A program made the position numbers and the translations under genes. Below, in pieces: positions 19,205 to 28,160 of a DNA stretch of 64,000 bases. Position 1 is the stretch's first letter. Each line of letters starts with the position of its first letter. This DNA comes from Brumimicrobium oceani. GTDB lineage: Bacteria > Bacteroidota > Bacteroidia > Flavobacteriales_D > Crocinitomicaceae. The stretch is taken from positions 611,881 to 675,880 of the forward strand of contig NZ_QFRJ01000001.1 in NCBI RefSeq assembly GCF_003143775.1, in the 5' to 3' direction. Below the pieces are notes generated by a model that saw nothing but the letters and a program-made list of their open reading frames with translations, did no database searches and was not told where the DNA came from.

Positions 19205-19977
19205 CTTTTTCATTTACAAAATATCAAGGAACAGGGAATGATTTTATAATGGTGGATTGCACAGCAAATAAAACTTTCAAATTGCTTGATGAGCAAATTA
19301 AAACCCTATGTGATCGTAGATTTGGAATTGGTGCAGACGGAATAATTCTAATCTCTGAGCACCCTACCCTTGATTTCAAAATGACCTATTACAATTCCGA
19401 CGGAACGCAAAGCTTTTGCGGAAATGGTGCAAGATGTGCTGTACATTTTGCTAAATCACTAGGATTATTTAAAAACAAAGCGATTTTTGAAGCCATTGAT
19501 GGCCTTCATGTTGCAGCTGTTCATGAAAATCAAGTGACTTTAAAAATGAATAAAGTTGAAGGAATTCAGAAGGATGAAACCGCTTTTGTGATGAATACTG
19601 GAAGTCCGCATTATGTAAAGTTCACAGCTGATTTAGACGAAGAAAATATTGTGGAATACGGAAAAGAAATTCGTTATTCAAAAACCTATAAAAAAGAAGG
19701 TATCAATGTTAATCTGGTTGAAGTTTTAGCCAACGATCATGTTGAAATGGTGACCTACGAACGTGGAGTTGAAGATGAAACTTTTTCATGCGGAACTGGC
19801 GCTACAGCTGTTGCAATTGCCTACGGTTTGGTTTTAGATATAGAATCTATAGATTTGAAAATTACTGTAAAAGGTGGTGAATTGCATGTAAAAGCGGAAC
19901 GATATTCTGATACTTTCGATGATATTTATCTTAACGGACCAGCAACGAAAGTATTTGATGGCGAGATTACAATTTAA
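19201..19977 (+). CDS. dapF: Diaminopimelate epimerase
   Basis: A 258-residue cofactor-independent racemase that converts LL- to meso-diaminopimelate for lysine and peptidoglycan synthesis in the cytoplasm. The two catalytic cysteines are present: Cys73 in FCGNGARC and Cys197 in FSCGTGATA. The N-terminal YQGTGNDFIMVD and the FGIGADGIIL motif are also standard. The length is slightly short of the usual 270 or so, which is common in this phylum. The start overlaps the upstream unknown gene by four bases. No terminator was seen after its stop, and the next unit has its own promoter at 20101-20132. Confidence 0.95.
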   Translation: MTFSFTKYQGTGNDFIMVDCTANKTFKLLDEQIKTLCDRRFGIGADGIILISEHPTLDFKMTYYNSDGTQSFCGNGARCAVHFAKSLGLFKNKAIFEAIDGLHVAAVHENQVTLKMNKVEGIQKDETAFVMNTGSPHYVKFTADLDEENIVEYGKEIRYSKTYKKEGINVNLVEVLANDHVEMVTYERGVEDETFSCGTGATAVAIAYGLVLDIESIDLKITVKGGELHVKAERYSDTFDDIYLNGPATKVFDGEITI

Positions 19978-20100
19978 TTGTAGATTTACCAAAACCCAGA
20001 ACTTTACTTAAAGCCTTATATCAATGAATTACTGATGGATACAAAACAACCATATGTTTGAAACTTACTGTCCAGCCTCGATGAAAGGAATTAAGCTTTA

Positions 20101-20132
20101 TTGACTAAATGAAAACGAAAATCTTATCTTTG
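20101..20132 (+). promoter_or_regulatory. Promoter of the GNAT-mltG-PRTase operon
   Basis: TTG (20101-20103), a 21-base spacer and TATCTTTG (20125-20132) match the Bacteroidota consensus. Only seven bases separate the -7 box from the ATG at 20140, so the leader would be a few bases long. Confidence 0.78.
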
Positions 20133-20139
20133 ACTTACA

Positions 20140-20655
20140 ATGCTAAAAGGAAAGAAAATATATCTTCGACAAATAGAAGAAGATGATGTAAATATACTAT
20201 TGCTGTGGGAAAATGACACAGAAAACTGGCGTTACAGCGAATCTGAAGCTCCATTTTCGCTTCATCAAATTCAACACTACGTAAAAAACGCGAGTCATGT
20301 AAGACAAAATCAACAAATGCGCCTTATAATTTGCCTTTTTGAAAACGACAAAGCCATTGGCACGATAGACTTGTTTAACATTGATTTTAAAAACAAGCGT
20401 GCTGGAGTTGGAGTATTAATTGCGAATAAGGCCGATAGAAATAAAGGCTACGCGAAGGAGGCCTTGGAGCTCATGTGTGGCTTTGCATCACGAAGAATTG
20501 GCTTACTGCAAGTGTTTTGTGATATTCAAGCAGACAATGAAGCAAGTATTTCACTATTTGAGAATGAAGGATTTATCAAAACAGGAACAAGAAAAAACTG
20601 GTATCTTTACCAAGATGAGGCAATCGATGCTTATTTTTACCAAAAATTTATCTAA
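20140..20655 (+). CDS. GNAT-family N-acetyltransferase (RimJ/RimL-like)
   Basis: A 171-residue protein with the whole GNAT fold. The N-terminus (IYLRQIEEDDVNILLLWEND) and the acetyl-CoA region (GVGVLIANKADRNKGYAKEALE, about 93-114) resemble the RimJ/RimL and SpeG group; the usual Q/R-x-x-G-x-G/A pyrophosphate loop reads DRNKGYAKEA. The C-terminal half has the standard DNEASISLFENEGF. The acetyl acceptor (protein N-terminus, polyamine or small molecule) cannot be decided. It is the first gene of a tight operon; its stop is three bases before the mltG start. Confidence 0.87.
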   Translation: MLKGKKIYLRQIEEDDVNILLLWENDTENWRYSESEAPFSLHQIQHYVKNASHVRQNQQMRLIICLFENDKAIGTIDLFNIDFKNKRAGVGVLIANKADRNKGYAKEALELMCGFASRRIGLLQVFCDIQADNEASISLFENEGFIKTGTRKNWYLYQDEAIDAYFYQKFI

Positions 20656-20658
20656 AAC

Positions 20659-21723
20659 ATGAATAAGCAACTTCGAAGGTCAAACTACTTCCTACTCCTT
20701 ACGTTTTTAATTTTTTTGAACTCCTGTACGAGCATCGACGCTTATTTTGGTGGAAAAAAGGAGAGTTTGAACACAGAAAAAACTAGTTTTTATATCCCAA
20801 CAGGAACTGGTATTGAAGAATTAAAAAACCTCCTATTAAATCACAAAATTATTGATGATGCAGATGCTTTTCAGGCAGTGTTGGATTACAAAGAATTTCA
20901 AGATAACAAAGTTGGCTCAGGAAAATATATCATTGACCCCAACACAAAATACAACACCTTAATCAATGGTTTTACCCTGAATAGCTTAGGTAACGGAAAC
21001 AAAGAAGTAGAAGTTGAAATAACATTCAATAATTGTCAGAATATCAAAGATATAGCAAGCAAAGTTTCTACTCAAATAGAAATGGACAGCACTACTTTTG
21101 TAAATTACATTTTATCAGATTCAATCTTAAAAAAATATGGATTTAATGAAGCTAAAATAGGTGCTCTATTTTTACCAAATACTTACCGTGCTTTTTGGGA
21201 TACAGACCATGAAGAATTTGTTTCTAAAATGGCTGAAGAATTTAGAAAATTTTGGACTCCAGACAGAATAACTAAATTAAAACAAGTGGGATTAAGTAGT
21301 CAGTCTGACGCTGTAACATTGGCTTCAATCGTTTATAAAGAACAAGACAAGTACCCAGAAGAATGGAAAACAATTGCAGGATTGTATTTGAATAGAATTC
21401 GTAAAGGGTGGAAATTGCAATCTGACCCAACCTTTAGGTTTTGTTGGGGCGATGAATTAGATGGAGTTGAAAGACTAACCTATGAACATCGCGACAGAGA
21501 TTGTCCATACAATACCTATATTTATGCAGGTTTACCGCCTGGTCCCATATTTATACCTCCTGCAGATGTTGTTGACGCTGTTTTGAATGCTGAAAACAAT
21601 AACTACATGTACATGTGCGCAAAACCAAAAGGAGATGGATTACATAACTTTGCCAGAACATTAGCTCAGCACAATAGAAATGCTGCAGAATTTCAACAAT
21701 GGATTAGAAATAGGAAAAGATAA
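20659..21723 (+). CDS. mltG: Endolytic murein transglycosylase MltG
   Basis: A 354-residue YceG/MltG-family lytic transglycosylase that cuts nascent glycan strands and so limits their length. The N-terminus is a hydrophobic segment ending in LNSC (Cys23), which could serve as a lipobox or simply as a membrane anchor. A LysM-like region (about 42-115, PTGTGIEELKNLLLNHKII) precedes the catalytic domain. That domain contains LFLPNTY, the LASIVYKEQ motif with the likely catalytic Glu228, LYLNRIRKGWKLQSDPT, and the C-terminal NTYIYAGLPPGPI...NNNYMYMC. It is the middle gene of a three-gene operon, with three bases before it and five after. Confidence 0.93.
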   Translation: MNKQLRRSNYFLLLTFLIFLNSCTSIDAYFGGKKESLNTEKTSFYIPTGTGIEELKNLLLNHKIIDDADAFQAVLDYKEFQDNKVGSGKYIIDPNTKYNTLINGFTLNSLGNGNKEVEVEITFNNCQNIKDIASKVSTQIEMDSTTFVNYILSDSILKKYGFNEAKIGALFLPNTYRAFWDTDHEEFVSKMAEEFRKFWTPDRITKLKQVGLSSQSDAVTLASIVYKEQDKYPEEWKTIAGLYLNRIRKGWKLQSDPTFRFCWGDELDGVERLTYEHRDRDCPYNTYIYAGLPPGPIFIPPADVVDAVLNAENNNYMYMCAKPKGDGLHNFARTLAQHNRNAAEFQQWIRNRKR

Positions 21724-21728
21724 ATAGA

Positions 21729-22223
21729 ATGAAAACAATTGTACTCAACGAAAGACAAATCAATCAAAAACTAGACAGAATAGCCTACGAGATTGTTGAA
21801 AACAATTTTCAAGACGAAAATATTTTTCTTGTCGGAATAAAAGGAAACGGTTTTGAAATAGCCCAAGAACTGGGAAGAAGATTAGAGGCGATTGGTCAGC
21901 AAAAAATCAATGTCAGCGAGCTAAGTATTGACAAAAAAAGTCCACTAGATCATGAAATTTCTACAAGCATTTCTTTAGAACATTTCGACCACCAAACGAT
22001 TGTTTTAGTCGATGATGTAATTAACTCTGGCCGCACAATGCAATATGCCTTGATTAAATTATTGGAACGTCCTACAAAACGTGTGAAAACCGTTGCTCTT
22101 GTAGACAGAAAACACCGAAGCTTCCCTATTCGATGCGATTATGTTGGATTAACGCTTTCTACTACACTGCAAGATAGAATTGAGGTAGATTTGGAGGGGG
22201 ATAAAAAAGCATATCTGGTCTAA
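21729..22223 (+). CDS. PyrR-like phosphoribosyltransferase
   Basis: A 164-residue type I phosphoribosyltransferase. The PRPP-binding motif is IVLVDDVINSGRT (91-103). The downstream LVDRKHRSFPIRCDYVG stretch closely follows the PyrR pattern (LVDRxHRxLPIxxDYVG), so the protein is nearest to PyrR, the uracil-linked attenuator protein with weak uracil phosphoribosyltransferase activity. No pyrimidine gene or attenuator is visible nearby, so the regulatory role is unsupported, and it may be a salvage enzyme. It is the last gene of the operon and is followed by a hairpin without a T run (22229-22250) and the convergent mtfA gene. Confidence 0.82.
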   Translation: MKTIVLNERQINQKLDRIAYEIVENNFQDENIFLVGIKGNGFEIAQELGRRLEAIGQQKINVSELSIDKKSPLDHEISTSISLEHFDHQTIVLVDDVINSGRTMQYALIKLLERPTKRVKTVALVDRKHRSFPIRCDYVGLTLSTTLQDRIEVDLEGDKKAYLV

Positions 22224-22292
22224 AACAGCTGGAAATCACTAATTTTCCAGGGATAATTGACAATTGTACAATTTCTAATTTTAAATTGACAA

Positions 22293-23168
22293 TTACTTTT
22301 TGTTTTGGTTAAAATATTCGTCAAGAAATTCAAATAATGGTCTGTTCTTTACTTTTAATAAGCTCGGACATTCTTTGTAGTAAGTCGTAACCACAGCAAA
22401 AAACTCTGCTTCTGACGTTCCACCATAAGCAGGAATAGTTGAGTCATTATTTCTAATGTTTTCCATGGCTTCTCTCATCAATCCAACCCAAATCTTTTTA
22501 TCTTCTTCACCGAGATAGTTTGGAATTCCATCTATTGCCCCATCCGACTTATCCAAAAGATGAGAAAACTCATGGATTCCTACATTTTTCTTGTCATTAT
22601 CAATTTGAAATCCTTTGACTAAAGCTGGCAGCGATAAAATCATGGTGTTATTCATCAATCCACCATGGTGTACTTTCCCGTTTACAATTCCGTGTTTATT
22701 CAAGGAGTTATCCATATCAAAATTGGAAGGGTAAACTAAAACTTCTCTTAAATTTCCGTAGTTGTAGTAAGGCAAACCCCAAAATGCAATTACCGCACTA
22801 GCAGCTACATACAAACAAGTTTCTTTCTCAGGTTTTTCTTTACCAATTTCTGATATCGTTACATTTGCAATAAAAATGCCCACCCTATCTTCAAAAATAA
22901 GCTTGTCTTCTTTATTTAAACGTTTGTAGAATGAAATGTACTCTTTCATCCAATGCTTATCGTTTACGGACAATGAAACCTTAGGTTTTCTCGGGGATTT
23001 CTTTCGGGTATTGATTCTCCAAAACCATAAAGCCGCTACAATTGCAATGACAACGATTATTCCAACGATTTTTGCCGATGTAAATCCTTTATAATGAAGA
23101 ATTACAGGAATACTTCCTAAGGTTACCAGAAACAAAATAATCCAAGGTAAAAAAGACTTATTTTTCAT
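22293..23168 (-). CDS. MtfA-family zinc metallopeptidase, membrane-anchored
   Basis: A 291-residue protein with two N-terminal membrane helices (about 8-24 and 33-50) followed by a peptidase domain with the zinc motif HEFSH (199-203) and the following LLDKSDGAIDGIP, which resembles the HEFAHxLD..DG signature of MtfA (peptidase family M90). E. coli MtfA is a cytosolic aminopeptidase that interacts with the Mlc repressor. That repressor system is not expected here, so the partner is unknown. The membrane segments are an addition to the E. coli form. Its promoter box at 23173-23180 lies four bases from the ATG. Confidence 0.82.
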   Translation of the reverse strand: MKNKSFLPWIILFLVTLGSIPVILHYKGFTSAKIVGIIVVIAIVAALWFWRINTRKKSPRKPKVSLSVNDKHWMKEYISFYKRLNKEDKLIFEDRVGIFIANVTISEIGKEKPEKETCLYVAASAVIAFWGLPYYNYGNLREVLVYPSNFDMDNSLNKHGIVNGKVHHGGLMNNTMILSLPALVKGFQIDNDKKNVGIHEFSHLLDKSDGAIDGIPNYLGEEDKKIWVGLMREAMENIRNNDSTIPAYGGTSEAEFFAVVTTYYKECPSLLKVKNRPLFEFLDEYFNQNKK

Positions 23169-23172
23169 GCGT

Positions 23173-23202
23173 TAAAGATAGCATTGAAAGAAGTAAAAGC
23201 AA
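23173..23202 (-). promoter_or_regulatory. Promoter of the MtfA-like gene, near-leaderless
   Basis: On the minus strand TTG (23202-23200), a 19-base spacer and TATCTTTA (23180-23173), one base off TAnnTTTG, end four bases before the ATG. This geometry puts the transcription start on or next to the start codon. Confidence 0.62.
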
Positions 23203-23237
23203 ATTGAAAACCTTAAAGATTGTTGAAGGACGATCGT

Positions 23238-24551
23238 CTAAATCCCATAAATTCGCACTTTCTTCTTTTTAAAATAAGTGTTATTCAGTTTATCGACCAA
23301 TTCATCGGCTTTTTTAAGTGGAACTGCAACGAAAGAACAATCTTGCTTGAGTTCAATCATTCCAAGTTCATCCTTTGATAAACCGCCCTTTTTCATGAAA
23401 GTTCCTGCGATATCTCCTTTGGAAATCTTGTCTTTTCTTCCTCCCGAAATGAACAATGTCGTGAAGAATGAAGTAGTTATGCCCGCATTTTTGAGCTGAT
23501 CTAAAGTTGAAGTATTTCGAATAAAATCTGGTAAATTCTTCGTTCTGTCTTTTAAAATATATGCTGTTCCTTTCGCTGAAACCCTTGCCGTTCGTCCATT
23601 TCTATGCGTAAACTCTTCCATGGCATGTGGTAATTCATAGTGAATAATAAAACTCAATTCTGGAATATCTAATCCGCGAGCAGCTAAATCTGTGGCTACC
23701 AAAACTTGTGTGCTTCCGTTTCTAAATTTAATCAATGAACGTTCTCTATCCATCTGTTCCATTCCTCCGGAAAAGCAGCTGTGGCTAATTCTATGCATTT
23801 CCAAATATTCACTCACTTCATCAATTGATGCTTTAAAATTACAAAAAATGATTCCGTTCTGATTTCCAACGTGTTTTAACAGTTTCACTAAGGTTTCAAG
23901 CTTTTGTGCCGCATAAGTTTCAAGCACTTTAAGCTCAAGATTGGAACTTGCTTTTTTCTCAAGATAGTTTAAAGTTTTGGCTTCATTCATTTTCACAAAT
24001 GCGGGAACAGTAATATTTGAAGTCGCTGAAGTTAAAATTCGCTTTTTTAGATTCGGTAAATAATCAAGAATTTGAGTTAGTTCTTGTTCAAACCCTACTT
24101 CCAAAATCTTATCAAATTCGTCCAATACCAAATATTTGATGGCATCCGTGTTCATTCTTTCATCCGTAAAGTGGTCTAAGACTCTCCCCGGAGTTCCGAT
24201 TAAAACGGAAGGTGTGTGCTTTAGCTCAATTCTGTCTTTCGATTTCGCTCTTCCTCCATAAACGGCATTTAACTTAAACCCAGTTCCCATGTGACGAAAA
24301 ACTTGTTCAATTTGAATGGCCAATTCTCGAGAAGGAACTATAATTAAAGCTTGAAGTTCTTCAATTTCAGAATCCAACAAATTAATCAAAGGCAATAAAA
24401 AAGCTAAGGTTTTCCCAGTTCCCGTAGGTGATAAAACGACAGTATTTTCCGTTTTCTCAATCACCTCTTTGGCATCTTGTTGCATTGGGTTTAAACCTTT
24501 AATATTTAACTTTTCTAAAATTTCTTGCTGCGATTTTATATTATTTGCCAT
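23238..24551 (-). CDS. DEAD-box-family RNA helicase with a DEFD motif II
   Basis: A 437-residue superfamily 2 helicase. Motifs: I at SPTGTGKT (41-48), Ia PSREL, Ib GTPGR, II as DEFD (144-147) instead of DEAD, III SAT (TSATSN), and VI HRNGRTAR. The C-terminal segment (SFVAVPLKKADELVDKLNN, KKKKVRIYGI) resembles the RNA-binding domain of DbpA, which binds 23S rRNA helix 92, so a ribosome-assembly role is plausible but inferred. It lies on the same strand as a second, canonical DEAD-box gene 178 bases upstream. The start ATG at 24551 gives a normal N-terminus (Q motif at about 22-26, NPMQQ). Confidence 0.87.
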   Translation of the reverse strand: MANNIKSQQEILEKLNIKGLNPMQQDAKEVIEKTENTVVLSPTGTGKTLAFLLPLINLLDSEIEELQALIIVPSRELAIQIEQVFRHMGTGFKLNAVYGGRAKSKDRIELKHTPSVLIGTPGRVLDHFTDERMNTDAIKYLVLDEFDKILEVGFEQELTQILDYLPNLKKRILTSATSNITVPAFVKMNEAKTLNYLEKKASSNLELKVLETYAAQKLETLVKLLKHVGNQNGIIFCNFKASIDEVSEYLEMHRISHSCFSGGMEQMDRERSLIKFRNGSTQVLVATDLAARGLDIPELSFIIHYELPHAMEEFTHRNGRTARVSAKGTAYILKDRTKNLPDFIRNTSTLDQLKNAGITTSFFTTLFISGGRKDKISKGDIAGTFMKKGGLSKDELGMIELKQDCSFVAVPLKKADELVDKLNNTYFKKKKVRIYGI

Positions 24552-24729
24552 TTGTTTATGTTGAATTCAAAAATGAGATGATTTTTTTTATTGAATTGAA
24601 AAGATTTTAAACCAACTAGTGTCTGGACGAAAACACATCAAAATTAAAAATATTTCTTTTTGTGATAGTTCCCTTTATTTTTAATCGCCTGATGCTAAGG
24701 CTAACTATAAATCTTTCTAACGAAGAAAA

Positions 24730-26025
24730 CTAATTGTTTTCTCTCCAATAATTCGCCAAAACCTTCTCTATAAGTTCCTCCTTTGTGAGGTGTTTGAAAA
24801 TGCTTTTAACCTCCTCTTTTAACTCTTCTGAAATCTGACGATTAGGTTTAGTTTTAAATACTTTTTTCGCCCAAACCAAAGTGTTATTAGATTCAATATC
24901 TTCTTCTTTAGCTTTTTCAACAGGTTTAAACTGAATTCCTAATTCATCTTCAAAACCAGCTATTTCTGCAACTTCTTCTTTTTGTAGAATTGTCATAGAA
25001 AGTCCCTTCTCTCCTGCCCTTCCTGTTCTACCGCTACGGTGAACGTAGGCTTCATACGTATCTGGCAAATGATAATTAACAATATATCCTAATCCTTTTA
25101 CGTCGATTCCTCTTGCAACTAAATCCGTAGCAACAAGAATATCGATGTGTCCATCACGGAATTGATCCATAATCCTATCGCGAATTCCCTGCGTTAAACT
25201 TCCATGCAAAGCACCTGATGAAATCTTACGAATCGCCAAGTTTTTGGCTAATTTGTTAACAGCGGCCTTCGTTCGGCAGAAAATTATTCCTCTTTCTCCC
25301 TCTTGGGTACTTAAAAAATGAAGAAGAACATCTAGCTTTTCAATGGGTTCAACGACCAAATATTGATGATCAATTCCCTCGTGTCCAATACTTACTCTAT
25401 CCGACTCAACAGTAATTGCTGTTTTCGACATGTAGTTATGTACGATGTCCTTCAAATCACCGGGTATTGTGGCGCTAAACAAAAGCGTTCTCCTAGATTT
25501 TGACAAGGATTTAATTAATGAAATCAACTCATCTTTAAAAGCTTGAATCATTTCATCTGCCTCGTCTAAAACTAAATTTTTAACCGATTTAAGGTTCAAG
25601 GCATTTTTCTCCAACAAATCCATTAAACGTCCTGGCGTAGCGACAACGATATGAGTTGGTGACTTCAACTCTTCTATTTGTGTTTTTAAAGGTGCTCCTC
25701 CTGTCAGCAAAGTTATTTTCACTTCAGGAGAATACTTTGTAAACGACCTTAGATTATTATAAATCTGCTGACTTAATTCACGCGTTGGTGATAAAACAAT
25801 TGTCTGAATACTTTCATTTTCAGTATCTACCATTTGAATTAACGGTAAACCGAATGCTGCTGTTTTACCCGTTCCAGTTTTTGCAAGTGCAACGATATCC
25901 TCGTTTTTATTGAGGATTAATGGAATAACTTGCTCTTGAATATCTGTAGCTTCAGTTATTTTTAATTCGTTTAAAGCTTGTTGTAACTGTGGATTGATTC
26001 CTAAATCGGATAAAAGTCTTGACAT
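24730..26025 (-). CDS. DEAD-box RNA helicase
   Basis: A 431-residue canonical DEAD-box ATPase: motif I AKTGTGKT (48-55), Ia PTREL, Ib TPGR, II DEAD (154-157), III SAT, and VI HRSGRTGR. A C-terminal extension of about 75 residues lacks the glycine-rich or basic tail of some family members. It probably remodels rRNA or mRNA structures. The longer frame would begin with a TTG at 26043, but that TTG is part of the TATCTTTG promoter box, so the ATG at 26025 is chosen. It is transcribed separately from the DEFD helicase downstream or reads into it; no terminator was seen between them. Confidence 0.92.
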   Translation of the reverse strand: MSRLLSDLGINPQLQQALNELKITEATDIQEQVIPLILNKNEDIVALAKTGTGKTAAFGLPLIQMVDTENESIQTIVLSPTRELSQQIYNNLRSFTKYSPEVKITLLTGGAPLKTQIEELKSPTHIVVATPGRLMDLLEKNALNLKSVKNLVLDEADEMIQAFKDELISLIKSLSKSRRTLLFSATIPGDLKDIVHNYMSKTAITVESDRVSIGHEGIDHQYLVVEPIEKLDVLLHFLSTQEGERGIIFCRTKAAVNKLAKNLAIRKISSGALHGSLTQGIRDRIMDQFRDGHIDILVATDLVARGIDVKGLGYIVNYHLPDTYEAYVHRSGRTGRAGEKGLSMTILQKEEVAEIAGFEDELGIQFKPVEKAKEEDIESNNTLVWAKKVFKTKPNRQISEELKEEVKSIFKHLTKEELIEKVLANYWRENN

Positions 26026-26040
26026 TGTAATATTTTTCAG

Positions 26041-26048
26041 CAAAGATA
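26041..26048 (-). promoter_or_regulatory. -7 box of the DEAD-box helicase gene
   Basis: TATCTTTG on the minus strand matches TAnnTTTG and ends 15 bases before the ATG at 26025. It overlaps the alternative TTG start and so rules it out. No TTG at the usual spacing was seen. Confidence 0.65.
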
Positions 26049-26253
26049 GGGACAGTTTTTTGTGAAATGCTAAAAGTCGGATTATAATTGGATAAAAAAC
26101 GCTATTAAAATCTAAAGGGACCTCGAAATTGAATTGAATTTTATCTTCTCCACTTAGTTACATTTCAAAATTAAGGAGGCATTACTAAATCTGTAGAAGA
26201 CAAAAACACACAAAACACTTTTAAAGATTAACGTCTCAAGAAGTAAAATTCTA

Positions 26254-26261
26254 TATTTGTC
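26254..26261 (+). promoter_or_regulatory. -7 box of the Dus gene
   Basis: TATATTTG matches TAnnTTTG and ends 14 bases before the ATG at 26276. No well-placed -33 TTG was found. Confidence 0.6.
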
Positions 26262-26275
26262 CTTCAAATAATTCT

Positions 26276-27232
26276 ATGACTCCAGTTTTACTTTCTTCGC
26301 CATTGCAGGGTTTTACAGACTTCAGGTTTCGCAATGCTTTTCATCATTATTTTGGTGGAATTGATACTTTTTATGCTCCGTACATTCGATTACAAGGTAA
26401 AATGGTGATTAAAAATTCATATCAATTAGATTTAGCACCAGAAAACAATTCTACTTTGGATATTATTCCTCAGGTGATGACCAATGACCCTGATGAGTTT
26501 TTATTTGTTGTAAAATACGTTCAGAGTTTGGGTTACAACGAATTGAATTGGAATTTAGGTTGTCCATATCCCATGGTTACAAAATCAGGAATGGGATCAG
26601 GAATGATCTGTCAGCCCGCTAAAATTGATGATGTTTTACATAAAGCCCACAATGAATCCGACATTGTTGTTTCAATGAAAATGAGAATGGGTTATGAAAA
26701 CCCAGAGGAAATCCTCGATACTTTTCCAATTTTAGATAAATATCCACTTAAAAATATCGCTATACATGCTCGAATTGGTAAACAATTGTACAAGGGTCCA
26801 GTTGATTTAGACGCTTTTGAGAAATGTGTGACAGCAACAAAACACAAATTGTATTATAACGGAGATATTACAAGCGTTAAAGCTTTTAAAGAGATTTCAA
26901 AACGTTTTTCAACACTTGATCATTTCATGATAGGACGGGGTTTGATTGCTGATCCATTTCTGCCCAGCATGATTAAAAACAACACAGAAGAATACCCAAA
27001 AAACCGTTGGGAAATCTTCTCCGAATTTCACGATACCATTTACCAACAGTACGATGAATACTTGTCTGGGCCTACGCCAATCAAAATGAAAATGCAGGGG
27101 TTTTGGCAGTATTTTGCGGAAACTACTTCTAATCCGCATAAGACTTTTAAAGCAATCAAAAAAGCACAGAATCCTCAAAAATATAGACAAGCCGTGGATA
27201 AAATATTAAGAACAGAAATGGAATTTGGTTAA
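26276..27232 (+). CDS. tRNA-dihydrouridine synthase family protein
   Basis: A 318-residue FMN-dependent Dus-family TIM barrel that reduces uridines in tRNA D-loops. Motifs are SSPLQGFTDFRFRN at the N-terminus, the catalytic Cys96 in NLGCPYP, SMKMRMGY, IHARIGKQLYKGP, NGDITS and the phosphate-binding MIGRGLIADP. The substrate position (20, 16 or 17) cannot be assigned, so no symbol is given. It has its own promoter box. The next gene starts about 50 bases later on the same strand and may be co-transcribed. Confidence 0.92.
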   Translation: MTPVLLSSPLQGFTDFRFRNAFHHYFGGIDTFYAPYIRLQGKMVIKNSYQLDLAPENNSTLDIIPQVMTNDPDEFLFVVKYVQSLGYNELNWNLGCPYPMVTKSGMGSGMICQPAKIDDVLHKAHNESDIVVSMKMRMGYENPEEILDTFPILDKYPLKNIAIHARIGKQLYKGPVDLDAFEKCVTATKHKLYYNGDITSVKAFKEISKRFSTLDHFMIGRGLIADPFLPSMIKNNTEEYPKNRWEIFSEFHDTIYQQYDEYLSGPTPIKMKMQGFWQYFAETTSNPHKTFKAIKKAQNPQKYRQAVDKILRTEMEFG

Positions 27233-27284
27233 CTGACTGGATTCGAGGGAGGAATTGACAATAAAAATTTTAAAAACCACAATT

Positions 27285-28160
27285 ATGCTGCATACCATAG
27301 AAAATGATTTTTTGATTTGTAAAATAGAATCTAAAGGTGCTGAAATTCGTTCATTAGAAAACAAGCAGACAGGTGAAGAATTTATTTGGTCAATTGATGA
27401 ATCAATTTGGGGAAGTAGTTCGCCTGTGTTGTTCCCTTCCATTGGCAACATAAAAGGAAACAAACATGTTTTTGAAGGGAAAGAGTTTCCTATGACAAAA
27501 CATGGAATCATTAGAAATAATGAGCATTTAGAATTCAATCAAATTGATCCTAAAACTTGTACTTTCACCTTAAAATATTCGAAAGAAACACTTAGATTAT
27601 ATCCATTTAAATTTTCATTTACCGTAGAATTCTCCCTTAAAAAGAAGCGACTGGAAATGAAATATATCTTAGAAAATCAGGATTCTAAAGAGCTGTTCTT
27701 TTCTTGTGGTGGACATACGGCTTACGCTTGTCCTTTGGGTGAAAATTTACAATTATCAGATTATGTGGTTGAATTTCCCCAAGAAAATCATCTTCAGTCT
27801 AAAAAGCTAGGCGAAACGGGATTGCTTTCAACTGCTGAAAAGGAAATTTCAATTCAAAAGGGTGTATTAGCACTTTCAGAAACACTTTTTAATGAAGATG
27901 CCCTAATATTTTCCAATATAGAATTTGATTTTGTTCGTTTGCGAAAAAAGAATGCTAAAAAAGGAATAATTGTTCGCTTTCCAAACTATCCAAATTTAGC
28001 ACTTTGGTCTAAACCGGGAGCAGATTTTCTTTGTATAGAACCTTGGTTAGGCTTGCCTGACAGTGAAAATGAAGCTTTGGATATTTCACAGAAATCAACT
28101 TATAAATCACTTGCTATTGGTGATAAATTCGAAATTTCAATCCTTACAGAAATCGAGTGA
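27285..28160 (+). CDS. Aldose 1-epimerase family protein (LacX-like)
   Basis: A 291-residue galactose-mutarotase-fold protein. It has the family features FPSIG (50-54), His73 in TKHGIIR, His144 in CGGHTAYACP and the late CIEPWLGLPD that supplies the catalytic acid region in this family. It is closest to the LacX subgroup, whose natural sugar is often unknown. A longer frame starts with TTG at 27255, but the ATG at 27285 gives the normal family N-terminus (MLHTIENDFLICKI). It is probably co-transcribed with the Dus gene. Confidence 0.88.
   Translation: MLHTIENDFLICKIESKGAEIRSLENKQTGEEFIWSIDESIWGSSSPVLFPSIGNIKGNKHVFEGKEFPMTKHGIIRNNEHLEFNQIDPKTCTFTLKYSKETLRLYPFKFSFTVEFSLKKKRLEMKYILENQDSKELFFSCGGHTAYACPLGENLQLSDYVVEFPQENHLQSKKLGETGLLSTAEKEISIQKGVLALSETLFNEDALIFSNIEFDFVRLRKKNAKKGIIVRFPNYPNLALWSKPGADFLCIEPWLGLPDSENEALDISQKSTYKSLAIGDKFEISILTEIE

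Noticed and set aside
20420..20662. Second frame inside the GNAT gene
   Set aside because: It is an out-of-frame shadow of the GNAT coding sequence, whose acetyl-CoA motif fixes the true frame.
22229..22294. Hairpin (22229-22250) and direct AATTGACAATT repeats (22255-22265, 22284-22294) between convergent genes
   Set aside because: The stem is only seven bases and lacks a T run, and the 11-base repeats are AT-rich enough to occur by chance in this DNA.
26025..26043. TTG start giving a six-residue longer DEAD-box helicase
   Set aside because: The TTG is part of the TATCTTTG promoter box, so it would lie upstream of the transcription start.
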